This document shows, piece by piece, positions 5,669 through 11,193 of a DNA stretch of 11,193 nucleotides. This DNA comes from Alphaproteobacteria bacterium CG11_big_fil_rev_8_21_14_0_20_44_7 (GTDB taxonomy: Bacteria; Pseudomonadota; Alphaproteobacteria; Rickettsiales; 21-14-0-20-44-7): contig PCXJ01000073.1 in the NCBI GenBank assembly GCA_002787615.1, forward strand, positions 199 to 11,391, given 5' to 3'. Numbering within the stretch: the first letter of the stretch is position 1; each line of letters begins with the position of its first letter. The notes under the pieces are model-generated. The model worked only from the letters and a program-made list of their open reading frames with translations, was not told where the DNA came from and searched no databases. The position numbers and the translations under genes are program-made.

Positions 5669-5962
5669 ATGGCTGAAGCACCAAGAACAGATAACCGCAA
5701 GAAATTACCTACATTCCCGTCGCTTTCCGCGCTTTTGGGTAAGAAAACATTTGTAAGAACAAATAAGCAATGCCCGCTTTCAGGAAAGAATGCTCCAAAA
5801 GTGGATTATAAAAATATAGCGCTCTTGAAGAAATTTATTTCGGAAAGGGGTAAAATGTTACCTAGCCGTATAACTTCAGTTTCGCTTAAAAAACAGCGTG
5901 AGCTGGCGAAAGCAGTAAAACGCGCACGTTTTCTAGCACTTCTTCCATATGTGGATAAGTAA
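5669..5962 (+). CDS. rpsR: 30S ribosomal protein S18 (bS18)
   Basis: This 97-residue protein is the partner of S6 on the small-subunit platform. The conserved core runs from about residue 45: VDYKNIALLKKFISERGKML, PSRITSVSLKKQRELAKAVK and the ending RARFLALLPYVDK. The N-terminal part (MAEAPRTDNRKKLPTFPSLS...) is longer than in the 75-residue Escherichia coli protein, with a single cysteine in the segment KQCPLSGKNAP. AGAGG (5657-5661) lies inside the end of rpsF, 7 nt before the ATG, so initiation is probably coupled to S6 translation. Confidence 0.97.
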   Translation: MAEAPRTDNRKKLPTFPSLSALLGKKTFVRTNKQCPLSGKNAPKVDYKNIALLKKFISERGKMLPSRITSVSLKKQRELAKAVKRARFLALLPYVDK

Positions 5963-6011
5963 GTTTAGATAGGTAAGAATAATAAATTAAAACAAAAACT
6001 CCGAGGATAAG

Positions 6012-6644
6012 ATGGAAGTTGTACTTTTAGAGCCAGTTGCAAAGCTAGGAAAAATAGGCGAAATCGTTACTGTGAAAAACGGCTATGCAAGAAATTACCT
6101 AATCCCACGTGGTGCGGCATTGCGTGCGAATAAAGAAAATATCGCGATTTTTGAAGAAAAGAAAAAAGAGATTGAAGCCAAAAACGATGATAAGAAAAAA
6201 GCTGCAGAAGCGTTGGCAAAAAAATTAGATGGCGTTACAGTCACAATCATTCGTCAGGCTGCTGAAGATGGCAGGCTATATGGTTCTGTAACCGTGCGTG
6301 AGATTTCCGAGCATATTCGCGGAGACGGGTTTGAAGTGGATAGTAAGTCTATCAATTTGCTTAATCCTATCCGTTCAGTTGGCGCTTACGATGTTACCGT
6401 ATCTCTATATGCAGAAGTTGATGCGAAGATTAAGGTGAATGTTGCGCGTTCTGAATCAGAGGCGGAAAATCAGTTATCAGAAGAATTAGACGCTGAGAAA
6501 GCTGAAAGAGAAGCGCAAAAACAGGCTTCTGTTGAAGGTGCAATCAGAGCTGCCGAAGCTGCCAAGAAAGCGGCTGAGCAGGCTGAAAAAGAAGCAGCCG
6601 AAGCCAGTGAGTCAGAAGAAGCAGAAGCCAACGAAGAAGAATAG
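6012..6644 (+). CDS. rplI: 50S ribosomal protein L9 (bL9) with long charged tail
   Basis: This is a 210-residue large-subunit protein at the base of the L1 stalk. The N-terminal RNA-binding domain MEVVLLEPVAKLGKIGEIVTVKNGYARNYLIPRGAA is followed by the long connecting helix (about 40-75, Lys/Glu-rich) and the C-terminal domain (about 76-146, with DGRLYGSVT). The family norm is near 150 residues. Here residues 147-210 add a tail rich in Ala, Glu and Lys that looks like a single charged helix or coiled coil. GAGG (6003-6006) is the ribosome-binding site. The stop codon is 2 nt from the stop of the converging VOC gene, with no terminator between. Confidence 0.97.
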   Translation: MEVVLLEPVAKLGKIGEIVTVKNGYARNYLIPRGAALRANKENIAIFEEKKKEIEAKNDDKKKAAEALAKKLDGVTVTIIRQAAEDGRLYGSVTVREISEHIRGDGFEVDSKSINLLNPIRSVGAYDVTVSLYAEVDAKIKVNVARSESEAENQLSEELDAEKAEREAQKQASVEGAIRAAEAAKKAAEQAEKEAAEASESEEAEANEEE

Positions 6645-6646
6645 CT

Positions 6647-7078
6647 TCAAGCTGCGAATATCATTGACATATCTTTGAAGGATTTGAACTCCAGCGCATT
6701 GCCGCTTGGGTCGTGGAAAAACATGGTTGCTTGCTCGCCGATTTCCCCACGGAAGCGCTCATAAGGCTCGATAGTAAACTTTATGTCTGCCGCGCGCAGC
6801 TTTTCGGCTAACTCATGCCACTCTTTCCAAGGCAGGATAGCGCCAAAATGACGGACGGGAACATTTTTGCCGTCAACCTCATTTGCTTGCGCGATACGGG
6901 TTTCCTCAGGTTTCAAATGCAAAGAAAGCTGGTGCCCAAAGAAATTATAATCTATCCATTTTTCGGTGCTTCTGCCTTCTGTGCAGCTCAGCAGCTTGCC
7001 ATAAAAATCGCGGGATTCCTGCAAATCCTGCACCGGAATTGCCAAATGAAAAGGGTGAAATTGAGGAGTTTCCGACAT
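6647..7078 (-). CDS. VOC-fold (glyoxalase/dioxygenase superfamily) protein
   Basis: The product has 143 residues and two beta-alpha-beta-beta-beta modules typical of the vicinal oxygen chelate fold. The first begins FHLAIPVQDLQESRDFYGKL (10-29) and the second HFGAILPWKEW (77-87), ending in DPSGNALEFKSF. Candidate metal ligands are His11, His49 or His54, His77 and Glu130, so metal binding looks intact. The substrate cannot be inferred; glyoxalase, dioxygenase and resistance proteins share the fold. No signal peptide is seen, so it should be cytoplasmic. It is the last gene of the dnaX run. ATAGGGAAAC upstream supplies the ribosome-binding site and is identical to the stretch before rpoA. Confidence 0.85.
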   Translation of the reverse strand: MSETPQFHPFHLAIPVQDLQESRDFYGKLLSCTEGRSTEKWIDYNFFGHQLSLHLKPEETRIAQANEVDGKNVPVRHFGAILPWKEWHELAEKLRAADIKFTIEPYERFRGEIGEQATMFFHDPSGNALEFKSFKDMSMIFAA

Positions 7079-7090
7079 CTGTTTCCCTAT

Positions 7091-7639
7091 TTATATTAAG
7101 CCTGTGCCCGCCTCCGCATCGCTATATAATCTATAGGCGCGCGGGTTAAAAAGCTGGTAATGCCACCATTCATTATCATACCAATCCCAGCCGGCAGCAC
7201 TCATAATTCCCAGTAGAATCCGGCGGTTTTTTTGTGCCTCGGCGGAAATTTCCAGATTTGAGTGGTAGGATTTCTTGGTGAAATCATCAAATCCCGTGCC
7301 CATATCAAGTTCAACACCGTTTTCGTCAATCAGGGTCAGGTCGATTGCAATCCCGCGCGAATGGGGTGAGCCGCTATCCGGATGTGAGAGGAAGTTTGCA
7401 TCGGGCGTGTGTTCCCAAAGCTTATACTGTGCCTCGCTTGGGCGGTAGGCATCAAATATTTTGATTTTATAGCCAAGCGCCGCCGCATAGGAAATTGCGG
7501 TTTTCAAATGCTGAGCAGCTTTTGGATGGAGATATGCTTCGGGCTTCTTATAAACCGCCTTGCCAGTGAAGTTTGCCGTGCTGGCATAAGCAATTTCCAG
7601 CTCAACTCCAAATTCTTCAGTTGTGATTTTATGAAGCAC
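7091..7639 (-). CDS. VanX/DdpX-like D-alanyl-D-alanine dipeptidase (M15D)
   Basis: The product has 182 residues. The family hydrolyses free D-Ala-D-Ala in the cytoplasm. All catalytic landmarks are visible: Arg66 in FDAYRPSEAQ, zinc ligands His93 and Asp100 in SPHSRGIAIDL, catalytic Glu157 and third zinc ligand His160 in NEWWHY. The spacings H-x6-D and E-x2-H match VanX. There is no signal peptide. The start is GTG at 7639, 9 nt after the ybaB stop, without an obvious Shine-Dalgarno, so coupling to ybaB is likely. No vanH or vanA partner is present, so a role in peptidoglycan recycling, or use of D-Ala-D-Ala as a nutrient, is more plausible than glycopeptide resistance. Confidence 0.88.
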   Translation of the reverse strand: MLHKITTEEFGVELEIAYASTANFTGKAVYKKPEAYLHPKAAQHLKTAISYAAALGYKIKIFDAYRPSEAQYKLWEHTPDANFLSHPDSGSPHSRGIAIDLTLIDENGVELDMGTGFDDFTKKSYHSNLEISAEAQKNRRILLGIMSAAGWDWYDNEWWHYQLFNPRAYRLYSDAEAGTGLI

Positions 7640-7648
7640 TAACCAATA

Positions 7649-7969
7649 TTACATTGGTAATTTGAAATCGGCAGGAAGACCCATAGACTCGGCAACCTTC
7701 GCCATTTCAGCCTGAAAATCATCCTCGATTTTAGTTTTCGTATCATTGAAAGCAGCCGCAACCAAATCTTCCAGAACTTCTTTCTCGTCTTTATTCAAAA
7801 GCTCATCGGCAATACTAACTCCGGTTACAACGCCTTTGCCGGTTAGGGTAACTTTCACCAGTCCGCCGCCGGATTGTCCTTCAACTGATTTTTGCGCCAA
7901 GGCTTCTTGCACTTCCTGCATTTTGGTTTGCATTTGTTGCGCTTGCTTCATTACTTGCTGAATATCCAT
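7649..7969 (-). CDS. ybaB: YbaB/EbfC family nucleoid-associated protein
   Basis: This 106-residue DNA-binding protein forms dimers with a tweezer-like shape in the known family structures. It opens with a glutamine-rich helix (MDIQQVMKQAQQMQTKMQEV, 1-20) and has a central beta strand region GGGLVKVTLTGKGVVTGVSI (35-54). The C-terminus MGLPADFKLPM is the standard family ending. It lies 39 nt after dnaX, the classic dnaX-ybaB pairing. recR, which usually comes next, is absent here. It has the best ribosome-binding site in the window. Confidence 0.95.
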   Translation of the reverse strand: MDIQQVMKQAQQMQTKMQEVQEALAQKSVEGQSGGGLVKVTLTGKGVVTGVSIADELLNKDEKEVLEDLVAAAFNDTKTKIEDDFQAEMAKVAESMGLPADFKLPM

Positions 7970-7976
7970 CTAAAAT

Positions 7977-7982
7977 CTCCTT
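7977..7982 (-). promoter_or_regulatory. Strong Shine-Dalgarno of ybaB
   Basis: On the minus strand AAGGAG lies 7 nt before the ybaB ATG at 7969. It is the closest match to the anti-Shine-Dalgarno consensus seen in the window and suggests that YbaB is made in excess over DnaX from the same transcript. Confidence 0.7.
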
Positions 7983-8008
7983 TTGGTTTTGCGGCATTTT
8001 GCCACTAA

Positions 8009-9580
8009 TTAATCGGTTTTGTCCATGATTTTCTTTGCTGCATTATCTCCGTTTGCGCTTCGGCTTTCACGCACATCAGTAATTTTTGCATCGGGGAAGC
8101 GTTCAAAGACCATCTGAATAGAGGGCTGGGATTTTGCGGTTTCCAGCAAATCCTGTTTTTTTTGTGCAAATTGTTCGGCGAGTGTGACCTCTCCTATGCT
8201 CGCGGAAACTGAAACCATCCAGCGTTTACCCGTCCATTCACTCAAAAGAGACGCGACTTTGCCCGGCAAGTCTTTTGGTGCATCTGCGCCAAGGCTGACT
8301 TCCAATTGTTCCGGTTTGATGCTAACCAGACTAACGTCATTTATTAGATTCTGGTAAACGAGCAGCTCTCTTTTCGCCTTAAAAATTCCTGCCAATTCAG
8401 CAAATGTTGTGGGTGAAGGGACAAAATCAGACTGGAATTCGCGGGCTGGCGGTTGCTGACTTTCCGCCTGCGTTTCTGCGCGGCGCGGAGGGCGGATTAA
8501 ATCATCGGGATTATCCGGCAATTCGGTAGAATGGGAAATGCGGATTAGCGCCATTTCAGCAGCCTGCCCAGGGTTTGGCGCTGATTGCAACTCACTCACG
8601 GCTTTCAGCAGCATTTGCCAAACGAAGGTTAGTACTGACATGGAAAGTTTTTGCGCAAGTTCGGCAGCTTTCTCAGCCTCAAGCTCGGTTATATTCTCCG
8701 GCTTTAATTTCGGTGAGATTTTGAATCTGGTTATGAGATGGCAAAATTCCAGCATATCTTTTATGACTTGCTGCGGTTCGGCGCTGGTTTGTGAGATTTC
8801 CTCAAAAATCCGCAATCCATCTTCTATTTTCCCTGCCAGCAATACCTCAAAAAGCAGTATAATCTTGCTTTTATCGGCATAGCCCAGCATTTCCTGCACT
8901 AGCTCCTCACTGATGGTATTTCCGCTATAGCTAATGGCTTGGTCGAGCAAGGAAAGAGAATCGCGCACTGAGCCTTCGGCGGCAGAAGAGAGCAAGCGAA
9001 TCGCGCCATCTTCTATCTGAACTTTCTCCTGCAATGCAATATTATGTAGATGTTTTGCGATTACTTCTGCGTCTACACGGCGTAAGTCAAAACGCTGACA
9101 GCGAGAAAGAATCGTAACCGGAACTTTGCGGATTTCGGTGGTGGCGAAGATAAATTTCACATGTTCAGGCGGTTCTTCCAAGGTTTTCAGCAATGCATTA
9201 AATGCATTTTTTGAAAGCATGTGAACTTCGTCAATAATGAAGATTTTATATGGTGCAGAAAGTGGACGATAGCGGGAAGCCTCAATAACCTCGCGCATAT
9301 CATCAACGCCGGTATTGCTGGCAGCATCCATTTCCACCACGTCAATATGGCTATCAACAGCATCTTCTTTGGGAATGTTGTTGAGTGCACGTGCAATAAT
9401 CCGTGCAGTTGAGGTTTTCCCGACACCACGAATTCCGGTGAGTAGGAAGGCGTGCGCCAAGCGTCCGGATTTAAGCGCATTTTTTAATGTACGCACCAGC
9501 GCATCCTGCCCGATTAGTCCATCTAAATCAAAAGGGCGGTATTTTCGTGCCAGTACGGTATAATTTTGTTCTTCTGCCAT
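8009..9580 (-). CDS. dnaX: DNA polymerase III subunit gamma/tau, lacking the zinc module
   Basis: This 523-residue protein is the clamp-loader ATPase that loads the beta sliding clamp and ties together the replicative polymerases. The AAA+ core shows Walker A GIRGVGKTS (49-57), Walker B IIDEVHML (115-122), sensor-1 FATTE (145-149) and the SRC arginine finger (159-161). Domain III follows to about 350, then a Pro/Gln-rich linker (about 360-392) and a compact tau C-terminal domain. The four-cysteine zinc module expected after ALN is missing: ALN (65-67) runs almost directly into HIDVVEMDAAS (78-88). The only cysteines are 161 and 280. A run of eight A on the coding strand (8163-8156, codons 473-475) could allow slippage. 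Confidence 0.96.
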   Translation of the reverse strand: MAEEQNYTVLARKYRPFDLDGLIGQDALVRTLKNALKSGRLAHAFLLTGIRGVGKTSTARIIARALNNIPKEDAVDSHIDVVEMDAASNTGVDDMREVIEASRYRPLSAPYKIFIIDEVHMLSKNAFNALLKTLEEPPEHVKFIFATTEIRKVPVTILSRCQRFDLRRVDAEVIAKHLHNIALQEKVQIEDGAIRLLSSAAEGSVRDSLSLLDQAISYSGNTISEELVQEMLGYADKSKIILLFEVLLAGKIEDGLRIFEEISQTSAEPQQVIKDMLEFCHLITRFKISPKLKPENITELEAEKAAELAQKLSMSVLTFVWQMLLKAVSELQSAPNPGQAAEMALIRISHSTELPDNPDDLIRPPRRAETQAESQQPPAREFQSDFVPSPTTFAELAGIFKAKRELLVYQNLINDVSLVSIKPEQLEVSLGADAPKDLPGKVASLLSEWTGKRWMVSVSASIGEVTLAEQFAQKKQDLLETAKSQPSIQMVFERFPDAKITDVRESRSANGDNAAKKIMDKTD

Positions 9581-9586
9581 GAATTT

Positions 9587-9615
9587 TTTATAAGCTGCTT
9601 GCGCATGAAAGTAAA
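9587..9615 (-). promoter_or_regulatory. Putative leaderless promoter of dnaX
   Basis: On the minus strand TTTACT (9615-9610) and TATAAA (9592-9587) are 17 nt apart. Only 6 nt separate TATAAA from the ATG at 9580, which would place the transcription start on or next to the start codon. No Shine-Dalgarno is present. Confidence 0.5.
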
Positions 9616-9616
9616 A

Positions 9617-9666
9617 TATAATAATCCTTTAATACTAAAGCTATTTAGAGCCAACTTTAACAAAGT
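9617..9666 (+). promoter_or_regulatory. Candidate ctpA -10 box and two small inverted repeats
   Basis: TATAAT (9617-9622) is a perfect -10 box, but no convincing -35 lies at the right distance. Downstream are CTTTA-ATAC-TAAAG (9627-9640) and ACTTT-AAC-AAAGT (9654-9666), two similar short inverted repeats before the ctpA ATG. They could be an operator pair. In this AT-rich gap they may also be chance. Confidence 0.3.
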
Positions 9667-9675
9667 ATTGATATC

Positions 9676-11001
9676 ATGACATTTACCAAGCACACATCCC
9701 TTAAGTTTCTCGCATTCTTATTTGTTTTCTTTATCGCCTCAACATGCGCTTTTGCGGAAGCCGAGAAGGTGGAAACCAATGAAGAGCCTAAATATGACAC
9801 ATATGAGTTGCTGAATTTATTTGGTGAAGTGTTTGAGCGTGTGAAGGATGATTATGTTGAAGAAGTTGGTGATGACCAGTTAATTGAGAATGCTATAAAC
9901 GGCATGCTAACCTCACTTGACCCGCATTCAGGATATCTGAATAATAAAGCGTTCAGAGAAATGCAGGTGCAAACCAAAGGTGAATTTGGCGGACTTGGAA
10001 TTGAAGTTACAATGGAAAACGGCCTAGTGAAAGTTGTTTCTCCGATTGATGATACACCGGCATTTAAGGCAGGAATCAAAGCCGGAGATTATATTTCCCA
10101 CATAGATGATAGTCAGGTTTTGGGGATGACATTATCTGATGCGGTGGAAAAAATGCGCGGGCGGGTTGGTACAAAAATCAACCTCACCATATTGCGTGAA
10201 GGGGAAAATGAGCCGCTTGAAAAAGTTGTAACTCGTGACATTATTAAAATTCAGACAGTGAAAGCGCGCTCTGAGGGCGATGATATTGGCTATTTGCGTA
10301 TCACTGCATTTTCTGAGCAAACTGCAAGTGGCTTAAAAAAGGAAATAGCTGACCAGCAAAAGAAATTAGGCAAAAATATAAAAGGCTATGTGCTGGATTT
10401 GAGAAATAACCCCGGCGGATTGCTAGATCAGGCGATTGAAGTGGCAGATATTTTCCTCGATCAGGGTGAAATTGTTTCCACCAAAGGCCGTGTGGCAGAA
10501 AGCGCTAAGCGTTATAATGCAACAAAAGGCGATATGATAGACGGCTTGCCGGTAGTGGTGCTGATAAATAGCGGTTCGGCCTCGGCATCTGAAATCGTTG
10601 CAGGCGCATTACAAGACCATAAGCGTGCGATTGTGATGGGTGAGAAATCATTCGGAAAAGGCTCGGTACAAACCGTAATTCCACTAACCGGACATGGCGC
10701 AATGCGGCTTACGACTTCGCGCTATTATACGCCAAGTGGGCGCAGCATTCAGGCAGAGGGAATTGCGCCTGATTTGGAAGTGAAGCAAGCGAAGCTGGAA
10801 TTTGTGGACCAAAGCAAATATCTGCGTACGGAAGCAAATCTGAACGGGCATTTGAGCAATGATAAAAGCGCTCAAGAAGCAGGCGTTCCTATAGCGGGGA
10901 AAATAGAGGATAAAACCGAGGAAGGAGCAGCGGCAGTGGATGATTATCAGCTTGCCCGCGCGATTGACCTCATCCGTGGCCTGAGCGTTTTCGGGAATTA
11001 A
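9676..11001 (+). CDS. ctpA: Periplasmic S41 carboxyl-terminal processing protease
   Basis: This 441-residue serine protease of the Ctp/Prc family trims or degrades envelope proteins. A signal peptide (1-27) has a hydrophobic core and probable cleavage after AFA. An N-terminal helical region contains MLTSLDPHSGYL (77-88), the family signature before the PDZ domain (about 103-175, with GGLGIEV and AGIKAGDYI). The protease core has GYVLDLRNNPGGLLDQAI (237-254). The catalytic dyad is Ser303 in GSASASE and Lys328 in SFGKGSVQT, 25 residues apart as in CtpA and CtpB. The C-terminus after about 375 is variable. No clear Shine-Dalgarno precedes the ATG. It is divergent from dnaX. Confidence 0.95.
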   Translation: MTFTKHTSLKFLAFLFVFFIASTCAFAEAEKVETNEEPKYDTYELLNLFGEVFERVKDDYVEEVGDDQLIENAINGMLTSLDPHSGYLNNKAFREMQVQTKGEFGGLGIEVTMENGLVKVVSPIDDTPAFKAGIKAGDYISHIDDSQVLGMTLSDAVEKMRGRVGTKINLTILREGENEPLEKVVTRDIIKIQTVKARSEGDDIGYLRITAFSEQTASGLKKEIADQQKKLGKNIKGYVLDLRNNPGGLLDQAIEVADIFLDQGEIVSTKGRVAESAKRYNATKGDMIDGLPVVVLINSGSASASEIVAGALQDHKRAIVMGEKSFGKGSVQTVIPLTGHGAMRLTTSRYYTPSGRSIQAEGIAPDLEVKQAKLEFVDQSKYLRTEANLNGHLSNDKSAQEAGVPIAGKIEDKTEEGAAAVDDYQLARAIDLIRGLSVFGN

Positions 11002-11019
11002 TTCTCCCCTTAATAAGAT

Positions 11020-11048
11020 TTGTATTCTTTATTCGGTTTGGCTATAAA
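11020..11048 (+). promoter_or_regulatory. Putative near-leaderless promoter of the last gene
   Basis: TTGTAT (11020-11025) and TATAAA (11043-11048) are 17 nt apart, and 8 nt separate TATAAA from the ATG at 11057. TTTGGC (11037-11042) and GCCAAA (11052-11057) form an inverted repeat around the -10 box that ends on the A of the ATG. It could be an operator. Confidence 0.5.
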
Positions 11049-11056
11049 GTCGCCAA

Positions 11057-11193
11057 ATGCACTATCTTACGAAGAAACTAGCAAGAAGCTCGCTGCCAAG
11101 CGGGACGATTCAAATATCTGACGCGCATCTGGGTGCGGCATACTCTAATTTTCAACGGAAGTTTCCGGCGCTGGCCTTGGAAATTCGTTCAGC
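11057..11193 (+). CDS. Start of an unidentified gene (partial, runs off the window)
   Basis: An open frame from ATG 11057 continues to the window end, giving 45 residues that start MHYLTKKLARSSLPSGTIQI and continue with SDAHLGAAYSNFQRKF. An in-frame stop at 11045-11047 rules out an earlier start. There is no signal peptide or membrane segment in the visible part, and I do not recognise the family. Support comes from the promoter just upstream and from the absence of a competing frame. It follows ctpA by 55 nt and might be a separate unit because it has its own promoter. Confidence 0.5.
   Translation, partial: MHYLTKKLARSSLPSGTIQISDAHLGAAYSNFQRKFPALALEIRS

Noticed and set aside
7091..7639. 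Vancomycin resistance cassette
   Set aside because: Only a VanX-like dipeptidase is present. No VanH, VanA or two-component regulator is nearby, and chromosomal DdpX-like enzymes have other roles.
9380..9389. Third parS-like site (GCACGTGC in dnaX)
   Set aside because: Only the central CACGTG is shared. The TGTTT and AAACA arms are missing.
10998..11013. CtrA-like TTAA pair after ctpA
   Set aside because: The spacing is 8 nt, but the CtrA consensus needs 7, and the flanking bases do not help.

Overview
The window is a gene-dense chromosomal segment of an alphaproteobacterium with fairly low GC. The lineage call rests on several points. The order adk-rpsM-rpsK-rpoA-rplQ (alpha operon without rpsD) is typical, as are the crcB-rluC pair and the rpsF-rpsR-rplI cluster with an Ala/Glu-rich tail on L9. 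A DUF3108 protein, the dnaX-ybaB pair and a CtpA-type protease are also present. No family or genus can be named from the sequence alone. No tRNA, rRNA, CRISPR array, insertion sequence or phage gene was seen.

Layout. (1) 1-2772: the 3' end of adk, a 201-nt gap with a strong sigma70-type promoter and a structured rpsM leader, then rpsM, rpsK, rpoA and rplQ. A GC-rich palindromic element lies between rpsM and rpsK. (2) 2778-4367: a small unknown gene, the fluoride channel gene crcB and a RluA-family pseudouridine synthase gene, all tightly packed and probably continuing the same transcript. crcB and the synthase gene each contain a perfect 16-bp parS sequence, 438 bp apart. (3) 4376-5236: a gene for an exported DUF3108 protein with its own consensus promoter. 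That promoter has a 12-bp palindrome in its spacer and appears to give a leaderless mRNA. (4) 5247-6644: a promoter followed by rpsF, rpsR and rplI. (5) 9580-6647, minus strand: dnaX, ybaB, a VanX-like D-Ala-D-Ala dipeptidase gene and a VOC-fold gene. This run converges on rplI with only 2 nt between the stop codons. (6) 9676-11001: a periplasmic S41 protease (CtpA), divergent from dnaX. (7) 11057 to the end: the start of an unidentified gene with a near-leaderless promoter.

How the genes work together. Most of the window is core information processing: ribosomal proteins, the RNA polymerase alpha subunit, rRNA modification and the replicative clamp loader. Around it are envelope or peptidoglycan-related functions (CtpA, the D-Ala-D-Ala dipeptidase, DUF3108) and fluoride export.

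The most notable observations are the two intragenic parS sites, a DnaX that lacks the four-cysteine zinc module normally inserted after Walker A, and three genes with a TATAAA box only 6-8 nt upstream of their ATG. The palindromic promoter spacer at 4382-4393 and the undescribed-looking rpsM leader fold are also worth a second look.
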